Assembly: GCF_018687785.1 (NCBI RefSeq)
Contig: NZ_LTBL01000001.1
Span: forward strand, 310,001-374,000
Source of the DNA: Methanovulcanius yangii
GTDB lineage: Archaea; Halobacteriota; Methanomicrobia; Methanomicrobiales; Methanomicrobiaceae
Reading direction: 5' to 3'
DNA length: 64,000 nucleotides
The notes beneath the pieces are model-generated. The model searched no databases. It saw only the letters and a program-made list of their open reading frames with translations, and was not told where the DNA came from. The first letter of the stretch is position 1. Every line of letters starts with the position of its first letter. Of the stretch, positions 35,226-46,027 are shown piece after piece. The position numbers and the translations under genes are program-made.

Positions 35226-36020
35226 ATGATAATTCCAACCCTTGCTCTCTCATCTGTAGCCATCGGCCTTACACTGGGTTATGCGTCAATTCTGGACATT
35301 CGTGAGCGCAGAGTTCCCTTTAAAACGTGGTATCCAATGCTTGGAATCGCGATTCCAATGGCAATTGTCACATACATAATTCTTTTTTTCGAAGGAATAA
35401 ATCCCGTATTTTTAGCCGGAATTTTCATAATTTCTGCGTTGTTATGCGGATTTTTCTACTTTGCTTCAGCATATCTCCATCTCTTCGGGGGAGCCGATGC
35501 ATGGGCGTTGATTTTTATTACTGCATGTATGCCACTGTATCCGGTGGAACCTGTGGTTGGCTATCCACTGCTTGCCTATTTCCCCTTGAGCGTTCTCATC
35601 AATGCGGTAATCCTGAATATGTTGGCACCTGCTGCCATTCTCGGAATGAATCTGAAGAGAGGAAATCGTGCCCCTCTACGATATATGCTGGTTGGATATC
35701 CAGTTGACGGGGAAACTATTGAAAATGAATTTGGATTTATTATGGAAGATTTTACCGAAAACGAAGATGGGAGTATATCCCGTCGTTACCTTTCATTCGG
35801 TGAGGCAATTACAAGAATGCTCAAAGGCGAGAGAAGGCTATATACAAGGGATTTCAAACGTCATCCTGAGGAATATCGAAAAGAACTGGAAATATACCGA
35901 AAGGCGGGAAGGGTATGGATATCATATGGGGTGCCTTTTATTGTTCCCATCTGTGGAGGATTCATATCAGCGGTGATATTTGGTGATTTCCTCTTTATCG
36001 TGATGACAGCTCTGATATAG
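35226..36020 (+). CDS. Prepilin/preflagellin peptidase (A24 family)
   Basis: 264 aa membrane aspartic protease that trims class III signal peptides of pilins. The catalytic Asp pair is D24 ([13 protein letters not shown]) and D91 (FGGADAWAL). Several membrane segments follow; a charged loop of about 80 residues precedes the last helices. It is divergent from the hydrogenase-pilus run and is the obvious processing enzyme for that system. No pilin-like gene with a class III signal was found in the window. Confidence 0.92.
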   Translation: MIIPTLALSSVAIGLTLGYASILDIRERRVPFKTWYPMLGIAIPMAIVTYIILFFEGINPVFLAGIFIISALLCGFFYFASAYLHLFGGADAWALIFITACMPLYPVEPVVGYPLLAYFPLSVLINAVILNMLAPAAILGMNLKRGNRAPLRYMLVGYPVDGETIENEFGFIMEDFTENEDGSISRRYLSFGEAITRMLKGERRLYTRDFKRHPEEYRKELEIYRKAGRVWISYGVPFIVPICGGFISAVIFGDFLFIVMTALI

Positions 36021-36030
36021 GTGGGGTGAA

Positions 36031-36402
36031 ATGAAACTTAATTTTGATGATGGCGGGCTTATTCCCGTCATTGCGCAGGAAATTGGAACCGGATCTGTTT
36101 TGATGCTTGCATATGCAAATAAGGAGGCAGTGGACAAAACCCGCGCAACCGGGTATGCTCACTATTACTCCAGAAGTCGCAGAAAAATTTGGAAGAAAGG
36201 GGAAGAGTCAGGCAACGTTCAGAAGGTGATATCAATTCTCGTTGATTGTGATGAGGATACGCTTATCTATCAGGTAGAGCAGGCAGGTGGGGCCGCGTGT
36301 CATACCGGACATGCAACGTGTTTTTATCGTACGATTGAGGGAAAAATTGTAGCGCCCCGCATCTTTGATCCCGATGAGGTATATGCTAATAAGGATGAAT
36401 GA
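36031..36402 (+). CDS. hisI: Phosphoribosyl-AMP cyclohydrolase
   Basis: Third step of histidine synthesis: opens the ring of PR-AMP. 123 aa with the zinc ligand block [13 protein letters not shown] and the upstream [12 protein letters not shown]. No HisE fusion. It starts ten bases after the prepilin peptidase stop, so the two may share a transcript. Confidence 0.95.
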   Translation: MKLNFDDGGLIPVIAQEIGTGSVLMLAYANKEAVDKTRATGYAHYYSRSRRKIWKKGEESGNVQKVISILVDCDEDTLIYQVEQAGGAACHTGHATCFYRTIEGKIVAPRIFDPDEVYANKDE

Positions 36403-36427
36403 CATCTATTAATGTGGTGATATTTTT

Positions 36428-38386
36428 ATGAAACTCGTACCCGATACGAGCGTCGTCATAGACGGACGCATCACCTCCATGCTCAGGGAGGGAGAATATA
36501 AGGGTTCCACAATAATAATACCCGAAGCCGTTATCGCAGAACTTGAATCACAGGCTAACCAGGGAAGGGAAATTGGTTTTAGCGGCCTTATCGAGCTTCA
36601 GGAACTCTCCAAAATCGCAGAAGCAGGGGAGATAGAACTCTTTTATGTTGGGGACCGGCCAAGTCTGGAACAGGTAAAACTCGCCAGTGGCGGGGAGATA
36701 GACGCAATTATTAGAAATGTGGCTCTTGAATACGAGGATGCACGGTTTATTACCAGCGATATTGTACAGGCTGAAGTTGCCCGCGCAAAGGGAATTGATG
36801 TCCTCTATCTCAAACCGCAGATCGGAGATTTTTCGCCTCTGTCAATTGAACGTTTCTTTGATGATACAACGGTTTCCGTTACCCTCAAAGAGCGTGTGAA
36901 ACCCATCGCAAAGAAAGGTGAACCGGGGAACATGAAACTTGTCCCGGTGCATGATGTTGCCCTGAGTGAATATGACCTCAGGCAGACCGCACAGGAGATT
37001 CTCGAACGGGCTAAGCGTGACCCGGAAGGGTATATCGAGATAGAACGCCGTGGGGTCACCGTTGTTCAGATTGGTGCCATGCGTATATCCATCGCACGCC
37101 GACCGTTCACTGATGGGATGGAAATTACTGCTGTGCGTCCGGTAAGGAAATGTGTTCTTGATGATTATGCCCGGGCAGATCTTGTAAAAAAATCCCTTGG
37201 CACCGGAAAACAGGGGGTAATCATTGCAGGCACCCCCGGGAGCGGTAAAACGACCCTCGTGCGCAGCATTGCCCTCTCTCTTGTACAGGCTGGATATCAG
37301 GTATCTTCCATGGAGTCTCCGCGAGATCTCCAGACTCCAGAGGGAATTACCCAGTTTACCGCTCTTGACGGCAGTATGGCCCAGACCGCGGCAGTCCTCC
37401 TGATGTCCCGTCCGGATTTTGTCATATTTGATGAAATCAGGAAGGATGACGATTTCAGGGTATTTGCAGATATGCGCCTTTCGGGCGTTGGAATGATTGG
37501 TGTTCTTGATGCAGCAGATGTTCTGGAAGCTCTTCAGAGGATTCTCCTCAGGATTGAGTTGGGTGTTGCGGCAATGTCCGTCAGTACCATTGTCCTGATA
37601 AAGGATGGGAACATTCTGGGAGTATACAGCATGAACTATGCGATTCGGCAGCCGTCGGATATGCCGGACTCCTCTGCACCCCGTCCTGTGATTACCGTGA
37701 CGGACATGCAGAGCGGTTCACCAGTTGGTGAGGCGTTCAGGTATGAGGGGGAAACAGTCATTCTCCCCCTCCGCAAAGGAGAAGCTCCACGTCCCGAACC
37801 GTCCCCGGCTGTGCCTTCGAAGGTTGCAAAGGAAGAAACCGCTCCCCCTGCTCCTGTTGAAGAACCGGCGCATGAACCTGAAATCCCCGGTGAAAATCTC
37901 GCATGGAAGGTGGCCGAACGTGAAATACAGCATGAAATCGGACGTTTCACTGATGGCCCGGTGAAAGTCAGAATGCTGACGGACAATAAGGCTGTTGTGT
38001 ATATAGATGACCGGGATGTACCTGCTGCCATTGGAAAAGGAGGGAAAAATGTGGCGGGGATTGTTAATAAACTGTCCATCGGAATCGACATCCGTCCACT
38101 CTCGGAGTATGCCGAAAAAGAGGAACGTTCAGGGGCTCCAAAGGCTGAAGGTATTACCACAAGTGAGGGAATTGAGCTAAGGACCGACAAGAAGAATCTC
38201 TCAATTATCAGTCTGGAAAATGCAGGGAAGATCGTCGACGTATTTGGTGGGAAAGAGTATCTCTTCACCGCGACGGTAAACGATGCAGGTGAGATCACCG
38301 TTGCGAAGAGCAGCACCATAGCCCAGGACATGATTCGCCGGTATGAAGACGGGGAGGTCATCCGCCTCAAACCGGTAGGAAACTAA
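36428..38386 (+). CDS. PIN domain - VirB11-like ATPase - KH domain protein
   Basis: 652 aa. A PIN-type nuclease domain at the N-terminus has D6 and other acidic residues (DTSVVIDG). A VirB11/PilT-like ATPase has Walker [10 protein letters not shown] at about 268-276 and Walker B FVIFDEIR. The C-terminal KH domain ([19 protein letters not shown]) binds RNA. The order is known for the archaeal PINc/VapC ATPase family (COG1855-type), probably in RNA turnover or quality control. GGTGAT precedes the ATG. It is downstream of hisI. Confidence 0.88.
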   Translation: MKLVPDTSVVIDGRITSMLREGEYKGSTIIIPEAVIAELESQANQGREIGFSGLIELQELSKIAEAGEIELFYVGDRPSLEQVKLASGGEIDAIIRNVALEYEDARFITSDIVQAEVARAKGIDVLYLKPQIGDFSPLSIERFFDDTTVSVTLKERVKPIAKKGEPGNMKLVPVHDVALSEYDLRQTAQEILERAKRDPEGYIEIERRGVTVVQIGAMRISIARRPFTDGMEITAVRPVRKCVLDDYARADLVKKSLGTGKQGVIIAGTPGSGKTTLVRSIALSLVQAGYQVSSMESPRDLQTPEGITQFTALDGSMAQTAAVLLMSRPDFVIFDEIRKDDDFRVFADMRLSGVGMIGVLDAADVLEALQRILLRIELGVAAMSVSTIVLIKDGNILGVYSMNYAIRQPSDMPDSSAPRPVITVTDMQSGSPVGEAFRYEGETVILPLRKGEAPRPEPSPAVPSKVAKEETAPPAPVEEPAHEPEIPGENLAWKVAEREIQHEIGRFTDGPVKVRMLTDNKAVVYIDDRDVPAAIGKGGKNVAGIVNKLSIGIDIRPLSEYAEKEERSGAPKAEGITTSEGIELRTDKKNLSIISLENAGKIVDVFGGKEYLFTATVNDAGEITVAKSSTIAQDMIRRYEDGEVIRLKPVGN

Positions 38387-38456
38387 CTTTATTTTTGAAT
38401 GTCAATTATTCTGGAGATTATTGAAACAATTGCTGTAGAATGAGGGGAGTTTAGAA

Positions 38457-41234
38457 GTGACGAAGTTTGATATTAAAGAATTGGAATCGGAATATGCGGA
38501 TGCATGGAAGGAGCAGTTCCGTTCAGACCCCGGAGAAAAAGAGAAATTCTACCTGAACGTTGCCTATCCTTATCCCAGCGGAGCGATGCATGTCGGTCAT
38601 GGTCGAACGTATATTGTTCCCGATGTCATTGCCCGGTTTTGGAGAATGCAGGGCAAACAAGTTCTCTATCCGATGGCATTTCATGTAACGGGGACGCCTG
38701 TGATTGGCATATCGAAAAGAATTGCCGGCAGGGATGAGAAGACCATCCGCCTGTATCGCGATCTCTACCGTGTTCCTGGGGATATCCTGGAGCAGTTTGT
38801 CGAACCGATGGAGATTGTCAAGTATTTCAGCCAGGAATATGAACGGGTGATGAGCAGGTGTGGCCTCTCTATTGACTGGCGGCGCAGGTTTACCACTGTC
38901 GACCCAACCTACAGCAGATTTATTGAATGGCAGTATCTTCATCTACATGAACAGAACAGGGTCGTTCGTGGCGCCCACCCGGTAAAATACTGCATGCAAT
39001 GCGACAATCCGGTTGGTGATCATGACCTGATGGAAGGGGAGCATGCGGAGATCATCAAATTTGTTCTGGTTATGTTTGCCTGGGACGATTATCTCATCCC
39101 ATGTGCAACATTGAGGCCTGAAACGACGTATGGTGTCACCAATCTGTGGGTCAACCCTGAAGTTGTCTATCGGAAGGTGAAAGTCGATGGGCAGAAATGG
39201 ATTCTCTCCCCCGAAGCCACTGAAAAAATCACTCTCCAGGATCATGACGTCGTCATTGAAGGAGAGATCCCGGGCACAGATCTTATTGATGAAACGGTCT
39301 CCAATCCACTGAGCGGTGAAGTAAAGATTCTTCCGGCCGACTTTGTCGACCCGGATATGGCCACGGGCATCGTAATGAGTGTCCCGGCGCATGCACCATT
39401 CGATTATATCGCCCTCAGGGATCTCCAGCAGGCAGGAAAATATACTGATATCCGTCCTGTAGCCCTGATTACGGTTGAGGGATATGGCGAGTTTCCGGCG
39501 CAGGATGCCGTTGAGAAGGCTGGCATCATCGATCAAAATGATCCTGCCATGGAAGTCCTGACCCAGGAAGTCTACAATGCCGAACATTCGAAGGGTCGCA
39601 TGCTTCCGGAATATGGCGGGAAACCGGTCAAGGAAGCACGAGAGGATATCGCAGATCTGATGCTTGAGCGGTATGGTTCGGCGGTGATGTTCGAATTCGA
39701 CACAAGAAATGTCGTCTGTCGCTGCGGCTCACGAGTATATGTCCGGATACTTCACGACCAATGGTTCCTGAAATATAGTGACCCCGAGTGGAAAGAAGAG
39801 GTGCACACTGACCTTGATCGTATCTCTCTTGTACCGCCCGAGGTTCGCGCCGAATTCAACCGTACCATAGACTGGTTGAATGACTGGGCATGCACCCGGC
39901 GCATAGGGCTTGGAACACATCTCCCCTGGGATAAGGACTGGCTGGTCGAACCTCTCTCTGATTCGACAATCTATATGTCTTATTATACCATTGCCCATAA
40001 GATCCGGTCGATTGATCCCGCACTTCTCACTCCCGACGTCTTCGATTATATATTCTATGGGCAGGGCTCCCCGACAACTGTCGAGAGGGAGATTCTCGAT
40101 GATCTGCGCAGCGAATTCTTATACTGGTACCCATATGATTTCAGATTTTCTGCTAAGGATCTCATATCCAATCACCTGACCTTCCAGCTCTTCCATCATG
40201 ACGCCATATTCCCCGAATCACTACGTCCGAAGGGAATGGTCATTTTCGGGATGGGCCTTCTCGAAGGGGCGAAGATGTCATCCTCAAAAGGGAATGTCAT
40301 TCTTCTCGAGGATGCGATCGATGAATTTGGGGCCGATACCGTCAGAATGTTTCTCGTCGGCAGCGCGGAACCCTGGCAGGATTTTGACTGGAGAAATGAA
40401 CTGGTATCTTCCACCAGAAAACAAATTGAACGGTTCTGGAATACCATCACGGATGGTGTTTCAGCCACTGATTCCTTTGATATTGATCGCTGGGTACTCT
40501 CCCGGATGCAAGAACATATTCAGCGGACGACAGATGCCCTGAAGTCATTCCAGACCCGGCAGGCTCTCCAGGAGGCATATTTCAATGTCGAGTCCGATCT
40601 TAAATGGTATCGCCGGCGTCTTCCTGAGGATGTGAGGACCTCTGTGGTAATCAATGATATTGCACAGGCCTGGGTGCGGCTACTTGCACCGTTCATACCC
40701 TATACCACAGAAAAACTATGGGAAATGATTGGTGACGGAGAGCCTATTGCGTTTTCAGAATGGCCCGTTCCGGATGAAACAAAGATTGACCTGAATCTAG
40801 AACTCTCGGAAGAACTACTTGCAAGGACCGTTGAGGATATCGAGTCGATCATCAAGCTGATCCAGATTGAACCGGAGCACCTGATCCTTTTCGTCGCACC
40901 TGGATGGAAGTATGATGTATTCAGAACGGTGGCCTGTGCTGCCGACCGTAAGAAGATTATCGGGGAGATCATGAAGGATGAAACCATGCGTGCCCGTGGG
41001 AAAGAGGCAACCGATGCAGCAAAACAGGTAACGAATCTGATTCATCGGCTCCCCCCTGAACTTGTCCGGATCATTGCATCGTCGGGGATTGATGAAGTGG
41101 ACGTCTTTGAAAATGTGAAGGATTTCCTGGAACGTGAATTCAGGGTGAAGGTCTCCATTGTGGACGCCGGCGAAAGCACTCATCCAAAGGCTCGCGCCGC
41201 ACTTCCGTTCAAGCCGGCGATCGTCATTGAATAA
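38457..41234 (+). CDS. leuS: Leucyl-tRNA synthetase (archaeal type)
   Basis: 925 aa class I aminoacyl-tRNA synthetase. HVGH at 45-48 and KMSSSKGN in the C-terminal catalytic part form the active site; an editing CP1 domain lies between. The start is a GTG preceded by GAGGGGAG. Length and order match archaeal/eukaryotic LeuRS. The C-terminus has the anticodon-binding and tRNA-contact regions. Confidence 0.96.
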   Translation: MTKFDIKELESEYADAWKEQFRSDPGEKEKFYLNVAYPYPSGAMHVGHGRTYIVPDVIARFWRMQGKQVLYPMAFHVTGTPVIGISKRIAGRDEKTIRLYRDLYRVPGDILEQFVEPMEIVKYFSQEYERVMSRCGLSIDWRRRFTTVDPTYSRFIEWQYLHLHEQNRVVRGAHPVKYCMQCDNPVGDHDLMEGEHAEIIKFVLVMFAWDDYLIPCATLRPETTYGVTNLWVNPEVVYRKVKVDGQKWILSPEATEKITLQDHDVVIEGEIPGTDLIDETVSNPLSGEVKILPADFVDPDMATGIVMSVPAHAPFDYIALRDLQQAGKYTDIRPVALITVEGYGEFPAQDAVEKAGIIDQNDPAMEVLTQEVYNAEHSKGRMLPEYGGKPVKEAREDIADLMLERYGSAVMFEFDTRNVVCRCGSRVYVRILHDQWFLKYSDPEWKEEVHTDLDRISLVPPEVRAEFNRTIDWLNDWACTRRIGLGTHLPWDKDWLVEPLSDSTIYMSYYTIAHKIRSIDPALLTPDVFDYIFYGQGSPTTVEREILDDLRSEFLYWYPYDFRFSAKDLISNHLTFQLFHHDAIFPESLRPKGMVIFGMGLLEGAKMSSSKGNVILLEDAIDEFGADTVRMFLVGSAEPWQDFDWRNELVSSTRKQIERFWNTITDGVSATDSFDIDRWVLSRMQEHIQRTTDALKSFQTRQALQEAYFNVESDLKWYRRRLPEDVRTSVVINDIAQAWVRLLAPFIPYTTEKLWEMIGDGEPIAFSEWPVPDETKIDLNLELSEELLARTVEDIESIIKLIQIEPEHLILFVAPGWKYDVFRTVACAADRKKIIGEIMKDETMRARGKEATDAAKQVTNLIHRLPPELVRIIASSGIDEVDVFENVKDFLEREFRVKVSIVDAGESTHPKARAALPFKPAIVIE

Positions 41235-41237
41235 TAA

Positions 41238-41272
41238 AAAAAAAGAAAATCAGATTAAATACCTATTTTTTT
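41238..41272. terminator. Two opposed T-run terminators
   Basis: Between the convergent leuS and DUF5611 genes the minus strand has nine T residues (A-run 41237-41245) and the plus strand has seven T residues (41266-41272). Both are suited to archaeal termination. Confidence 0.55.
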
Positions 41273-41604
41273 GCAGCTTTTTCGGCATTCTTCTTGCGCT
41301 CTTTTGTATTGAACCCGGTGACATATTCCAGGTATTGGCGGAACCTTTTATTTGTGTCGAGAACGACGGCGTTTGCCTCATCCTCCGGCATCCTGTCAAA
41401 AATTCCCATGTCGGATTCGGATTCGCAGATCAGTGTCTTCTCCTTTTCTCCGGTATATACCTCAAGCCGTAAAAATGATCCATACGATATCGAATAGCGG
41501 CCATCTGTCTCATCCGCAGTCACTCCGAAGTACTTCTCCAGACCATCTGTCATCCGTTCACTCAGGCCGGTTTTAAATCCGCGCTTGATCTGGTATTCAG
41601 TCAT
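41263..41604 (-). CDS. DUF5611 family protein
   Basis: 113 aa, starting MTEYQIKRGFKTG. The family is small and found in methanogens; function unknown. A Lys-rich tail (NTKERKKNAEKAAKK) suggests nucleic-acid or protein contact. Start at 41604 is chosen over 41625 by family resemblance. Confidence 0.65.
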   Translation of the reverse strand: MTEYQIKRGFKTGLSERMTDGLEKYFGVTADETDGRYSISYGSFLRLEVYTGEKEKTLICESESDMGIFDRMPEDEANAVVLDTNKRFRQYLEYVTGFNTKERKKNAEKAAKK

Positions 41605-41734
41605 ACCCACATATTGTCCCTTCAATATTATCTTTCTTCGTCTGCTGCATGTGGAGTGCGTTATTATCCTGAAGAAAACCTTATTAGTTGTTATGCAAGA
41701 GTCAGGATATCGAAATTGAGAGGATTGTGATAAT

Positions 41735-42451
41735 GTGGAGGATATAAAGATTCATTCACTTGATCTTGATGGGGAAGACCTTACCGTGTTCATGGGATTT
41801 CCCGGCAGTGGCCTCGTGGGCAGCATAGCACTGGCCCATATGGTTGATGTACTGGAATTTACCCATATTGGCAACATTACGAGCAAATACTTCCCTGCCA
41901 TGGCGATGATGGTCAATGGAGTAATCAATGCTCCCGTCAGAATTTATCGGAAGGATTCCTATGTCATACTCATCTCTGATGTTCCTGTTCATCCTATGAT
42001 CTGTTATGAAATATCAAATGGGATCCTTGATTGGCTGGAACCGTTTTCGATAAAGGAAGTGGTGGTCATCGCAGGAATTGTCACCAACGAGCCGGAAAAA
42101 CGGGTTTTTGGCGTTGCCACGGACAACAACTCTCTTGAACGAATTCAAGGCCATGCTGAAATCCTCCCAATGGGAAGCATTACTGGTATTGCCGGTAGCA
42201 TGCTTGTTGAATGCAAAGTCAACGGAACTCCTTCATTTGGCCTCCTGGGTGAAACGATAAACAACCCTGATCCCAGAGCGGCCGCATCGGTGATCAAGAT
42301 ACTTAACCAGATTTATGGATTTAATCTCGATGTCGAACCCCTCATCGAACAGGCGACGGAAATCGAAGCAGCGCTTCAGCAGATGGCAGAACAGGTTGAA
42401 CAGGCTGAACAGGCGCCCTTGAAAAAAGAACAGCTTCCAATGTACGGGTGA
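41735..42451 (+). CDS. Proteasome assembly chaperone family protein (PAC2)
   Basis: 238 aa protein with the PAC2 motif GFPGSGLVGSIA, related to PbaB-type archaeal chaperones that help assemble the 20S proteasome or related rings. A Gln/Glu-rich C-terminal tail has repeated EQ pairs (EQVEQAEQAP). Start is GTG at 41735; an ATG just upstream is out of frame. Overlap with the next gene suggests cotranslation. Confidence 0.87.
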   Translation: MEDIKIHSLDLDGEDLTVFMGFPGSGLVGSIALAHMVDVLEFTHIGNITSKYFPAMAMMVNGVINAPVRIYRKDSYVILISDVPVHPMICYEISNGILDWLEPFSIKEVVVIAGIVTNEPEKRVFGVATDNNSLERIQGHAEILPMGSITGIAGSMLVECKVNGTPSFGLLGETINNPDPRAAASVIKILNQIYGFNLDVEPLIEQATEIEAALQQMAEQVEQAEQAPLKKEQLPMYG

Positions 42452-42456
42452 GTGAG

Positions 42457-42861
42457 ATGAATTGCGTTATCAAGTGCATAGCATTAACAGGCATCACCGA
42501 ACCGGTCCTTGACGAATTAAAGAAAGGAAAGCCACGGACTCTTGAACTTCAGAGTGCCCACAATCTGATCTCGCTTACTGGTGTCTCTCCGGGAGATGTT
42601 ATCTTTCTGACATCCGTTGATCTTGATGATTTCACACGTGGTGACCGCGGGATCATAGTGAAAGTGATCTCACTGACCATTCAGATGAAGAGGATGGTCG
42701 AATATGTTTCACCTGTCTATTACGAGGAGCGCGAGCGTATGTCTGCGAGGATTCAGGTGCAGCATGTTGATGTAGCGGTATCCAAATCCGTAGAAGGCAC
42801 AAAATGGGGTGAACCGACCTTTGTGGAGATAATTCGCCCTTCCTGTTACCGTGCCGGGTGA
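42457..42861 (+). CDS. DUF473 family protein
   Basis: 134 aa archaeal DUF473 protein. It has a beta-rich N-terminal half (TLELQSAHNLISL; GDVIFLTSVDLDD) and a family-typical C-terminal segment. No known function. The ATG at 42457 sits right after GGTGAGTGAG. The GTG at 42448 overlapping the PAC2 stop is a possible alternative. Confidence 0.78.
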   Translation: MNCVIKCIALTGITEPVLDELKKGKPRTLELQSAHNLISLTGVSPGDVIFLTSVDLDDFTRGDRGIIVKVISLTIQMKRMVEYVSPVYYEERERMSARIQVQHVDVAVSKSVEGTKWGEPTFVEIIRPSCYRAG

Positions 42862-42896
42862 CGAACCGGCATAACCATTTTTACAAGAATTTAAGG

Positions 42897-42920
42897 CCCA
42901 ATAATACAATTACTATTGGG
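42897..42920. other. Perfect inverted repeat upstream of tRNA-Arg
   Basis: CCCAATA (42897-42903) and TATTGGG (42914-42920) are exact complements around a ten-base loop. It is placed where a tRNA promoter TATA element is expected and also between the DUF473 stop and the tRNA. It could be an operator or a hairpin between transcripts. Confidence 0.4.
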
Positions 42921-42929
42921 AAATTCTGT

Positions 42930-43004
42930 GGACCTGTGGCTTAGCCAGGATATAGCGCCGGGCTTCTAACCCGGACGTCGGGGGTTCGAATCCCTCCAGG
43001 TCCG
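42930..43004 (+). tRNA. tRNA-Arg (anticodon TCT)
   Basis: 75 nt. Acceptor GGACCTG pairs with CAGGTCC; anticodon stem CCGGG/CCCGG encloses CTTCTAA with anticodon TCT; the T-arm is GGGGG-TTCGAAT-CCCTC. Discriminator base G at 43004. The CCA is not encoded. No intron. Two T-runs follow (43019-43024 and 43027-43033) as terminator. Confidence 0.95.
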
Positions 43005-43018
43005 TATTAATCCGAATA

Positions 43019-43033
43019 TTTTTTGATTTTTTT
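43019..43033 (+). terminator. T-run terminator of tRNA-Arg
   Basis: Six T residues (43019-43024) and seven (43027-43033) lie 15 bases after the tRNA end. Confidence 0.6.
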
Positions 43034-43193
43034 GAAGTCTCCGGCAATTTCTCCGGTCGTTTAAGATTACTCTCAGGCGATAAATTAGGAATTAAAGCCT
43101 TTAAAAATCGTTGGAGTTTGGCCAATGAGCGCATAAAATATCTGTTCTTCCCTCTACGGAGAGGGATAAAAAAATAAAAATCCTTGTGGGGGA

Positions 43194-45188
43194 TCAGCAG
43201 ACTCGGGAACCTGGTTCCACGTCCCTCTTCGGGACCAGCAGAGACGCCTCCTCGCCGGCCGCAAGGAGCATGCCCCTGCTTTCAATTCCGAAGATCTTTG
43301 CCGGTTTGAGGTTTACGCAAACGATGATATTGGTTCCAATGAGCTCTTCCGGTTCGTATCTGTCCGAAATGCCACTGACAATCTGCCGTTCTTCATCACC
43401 AATGGTAACCTGTAATTTTAAAAGATTGCGTGATCCCTCAACCTTTTCCGCAGAAAGGATTTTTCCGACCCGAAGATCAACACGGGCAAATTCATCAATC
43501 GTAATTTGTTCGCTCTTTGGTGTTTCTTCTTTCATTTTTGCAGCTCCTATTCTTTTATTCATAATTATTTCAAGCTGTTCTCTTGTTTCATTTTCGATTT
43601 TTGCAAAAATTATTGAAGGTTTTGGAAGGTCGCTGTGTTCAAATCCAACGAGCGCGTCGTCGATTGCATGTTCCTTGACATGGTCTGTATATCCGAGCAT
43701 CTCCCAGGATTTTTGCGCCTCTTCGGGCAGAAGGGCATCAAAGAGGAGGGTGGCCGCCTTTGCAATCTGGAGGCAGTTGCGGATAACCTGCTCAGCTGCG
43801 ATACGGTCTTCCTTGATCAGTTTCCATGGGGCATTGTTCTGGATATAGGAATTTCCGAATCCCGCGAGCCCCATCATCGCATCGATAGCATTCTTAAATT
43901 CATAGCGGTTCATCTCGTAATCAACTGATTCAAGAACCCGGGAAATCTCGGACAATATCTCCGTTTCCGGTTCCATTGCCGGAATGCCTCCAAGTTTATT
44001 CGCAGCAAAATGCAGAGTCCTGTACAGGAAATTTCCGAGTGTATCTACCAGTTCATTGTTTATACGATCCTGGAATATCTGCCATGAAAAGTTCAGCTCT
44101 TTGGTATGGGAGGTATAGGAGAGCAGGTAATATCTCAGATAATCCGCAGGAAGACCCTGATCGAGATAATCATCGTTCGTCCAGATGACGTACCCTCTGG
44201 TCTTCGAAAATGTCTTGTCATCGATCTTGACCATGCCGCTTGCGACGACAGCATCCGGAGTCTTGTATCCTGCTCCTTTCAGGATTGCAGGCCAGAAAAC
44301 ACAGTGATGGTAAATTATGTCCTGGCCTATGAAATGGATAATCGGCTGGTCTCCCTTCCAGAATTGTTCCCAGTCCCCTCCGGTCATCCGTGCCCATTCT
44401 TCGGTAAAGGACATGTAGCCTATCGGGGCGTCCACCCAGACATAAACCACTAGGTCATCGTGGCCGGGAAATTTCACGCCCCAGTCCAGAGTCCGGGTGA
44501 TACACCAGTCATGCAGTCCCTCTTTAACCCATCCCAGCGCATAATTTCTGGCATTTGTTGTTCCGCCAAGATTGGGGAGGAATGATTCCAGGAAATCGCT
44601 GAATTCACCTAGTTTGAAGAAAAAATGCTCCTGTTCCCTGAGTTCCGCCTTCCCCCCACATACCTTGCAGACGGGATTTTTTATTTCCCCGGGTTCGAGA
44701 TGTTTGCCACATCCCTGGTCGCATTCGTCACCCCGTGCCTGTTCCCCACAATAGGGGCAGACGCCCTCCACGTATCGGTCGGGAAGGAACATTTCACAGT
44801 TCGGACAGTAGCTCTGACTGATTGTCTTTTCATAGACATACCCGTTATCAATCAACGACTGTACGATCTCTTTTGTCCTGTTGTGATTAGTAGGGTCATC
44901 TGTCATTCCAAACCTGTCAAACAGAACGTTCATGCGTCGGAAGGTGCTGTCAAAGTGTTCGCTGAATTTTTCCGACAGCTCCCTGGGGGTCGTACCATTT
45001 TGTTCGGCACTGATAACGATAGGGGTGCCGTGATTATCTGAGCCACAAATGAATACAACCTCGTTTCCGGTATGGCGCAGATACCGAACATAAAAATCTG
45101 CGGGAACGTAGGTGCGAAGATGGCCTATATGGCACGGCCCATTGGTATATGGCAGCCCGCAGGTGACCAGCAGGGGTGAATTGCTCAT
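43194..45188 (-). CDS. metG: Methionyl-tRNA synthetase with C-terminal tRNA-binding domain
   Basis: 664 aa. HIGH motif at 20-23, a four-Cys zinc knuckle set (CPNC, CPYC, CDQGC, CKVC) and the KMSKS variant KTFSKTRG are visible. The last roughly 105 residues ([19 protein letters not shown] onward) are an EMAPII-type tRNA-binding domain. TATA-like TATTTATACC lies about 27 bases before the start, so a leaderless mRNA is likely. Confidence 0.96.
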   Translation of the reverse strand: MSNSPLLVTCGLPYTNGPCHIGHLRTYVPADFYVRYLRHTGNEVVFICGSDNHGTPIVISAEQNGTTPRELSEKFSEHFDSTFRRMNVLFDRFGMTDDPTNHNRTKEIVQSLIDNGYVYEKTISQSYCPNCEMFLPDRYVEGVCPYCGEQARGDECDQGCGKHLEPGEIKNPVCKVCGGKAELREQEHFFFKLGEFSDFLESFLPNLGGTTNARNYALGWVKEGLHDWCITRTLDWGVKFPGHDDLVVYVWVDAPIGYMSFTEEWARMTGGDWEQFWKGDQPIIHFIGQDIIYHHCVFWPAILKGAGYKTPDAVVASGMVKIDDKTFSKTRGYVIWTNDDYLDQGLPADYLRYYLLSYTSHTKELNFSWQIFQDRINNELVDTLGNFLYRTLHFAANKLGGIPAMEPETEILSEISRVLESVDYEMNRYEFKNAIDAMMGLAGFGNSYIQNNAPWKLIKEDRIAAEQVIRNCLQIAKAATLLFDALLPEEAQKSWEMLGYTDHVKEHAIDDALVGFEHSDLPKPSIIFAKIENETREQLEIIMNKRIGAAKMKEETPKSEQITIDEFARVDLRVGKILSAEKVEGSRNLLKLQVTIGDEERQIVSGISDRYEPEELIGTNIIVCVNLKPAKIFGIESRGMLLAAGEEASLLVPKRDVEPGSRVC

Positions 45189-45209
45189 GCCTATGTTTTT
45201 TGCTATTGA

Positions 45210-45219
45210 TGGTATAAAT
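45210..45219 (-). promoter_or_regulatory. TATA box of metG
   Basis: TATTTATACC on the minus strand is about 27 bases before the metG ATG. The 42-base spacer is too short for separate promoters of normal spacing for both divergent genes, so the plus-strand gene may have an unusual promoter. Confidence 0.45.
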
Positions 45220-45230
45220 ACATAATATTC

Positions 45231-46025
45231 ATGAAAAAACGGCAGATTTTTCCGCTCTGGTCATTTGGTGCCGAAGTCCCGGAACCTGAAATTACGGATC
45301 TTACTGAATGGGTGGCCGCCCGCCGCAATTATCCCTGTGACCTGGGAACCTACAAGGTTGAACGTTCTTTGGTGGAACAGGCTGAAGTGGATATGCCGTG
45401 TTATGGAGGCATGTATTATCGTGTGCGCATTATCTCCGCGCTCCAAAATGTGTCGGAGGGGTTTCTTCGTGGTGAACCTGCCCTTGATTATGGAATGCTC
45501 CTACAGGATGTGATCAGTGCCAGAAAAATGCACAGGGATGTTCGTCTCTGTCTCCCGTCTCCATTATCCCTTGGGATCGAAGATGGATATTATGGGGATT
45601 ATGATGATTTTTTAGGGGCATTGTGTCATCTTTACCAAAAGCTGATGCGGGAATTACGGGATAACGGGATCAGGAAGTGCATCATTATCGGAGAACGGTT
45701 CTCATCCATTGAACTGGAAGAACTGATATCGGGAAAGTCCTTCTTTTTTTCCCCGGAGAGTACTTCCAGGGTTCTGTCATCCATTCTTGAGGTGCAGGAT
45801 ATGGTGGCAGTTCCCGTACAGAGGCTGGCTCATCTCCTCGAGCTCGTGAATACGTATGAAATACGGCGGGCAGCACTCATTGATGCCTGTCCCGAGGATT
45901 TTGAGAATGCTCTCGATGCTTTCGATGTTGAACAGCTCATTGCCGGTGGATATTCAAAGGGAGCCCGAAGGGATTACTGGAATGAACTGAAAAAAAAGGC
46001 ATATGTGGAAATTGACTATTTTTAA
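45231..46025 (+). CDS. Hypothetical protein, possible TIM-barrel
   Basis: 264 aa. It has no signal peptide or membrane segment. The pattern [29 protein letters not shown] and [22 protein letters not shown] loosely recalls MetE/UROD TIM-barrel proteins, but no zinc Cys/His ligands can be assigned. It is divergent from metG and convergent, two bases apart, with an ABC permease. I do not recognise the family. Confidence 0.6.
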   Translation: MKKRQIFPLWSFGAEVPEPEITDLTEWVAARRNYPCDLGTYKVERSLVEQAEVDMPCYGGMYYRVRIISALQNVSEGFLRGEPALDYGMLLQDVISARKMHRDVRLCLPSPLSLGIEDGYYGDYDDFLGALCHLYQKLMRELRDNGIRKCIIIGERFSSIELEELISGKSFFFSPESTSRVLSSILEVQDMVAVPVQRLAHLLELVNTYEIRRAALIDACPEDFENALDAFDVEQLIAGGYSKGARRDYWNELKKKAYVEIDYF

Positions 46026-46027
46026 TT

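Noticed and set aside
37636-38370. 244 aa minus-strand frame inside the PIN-ATPase gene
   Set aside because: Ser-rich antisense shadow of a gene with clear domains.
42913-43134. Minus-strand frame containing EGFEPPTSGLE across the tRNA-Arg
   Set aside because: It is the antisense of the tRNA; this peptide is a known artefact of tRNA T-arm sequence.
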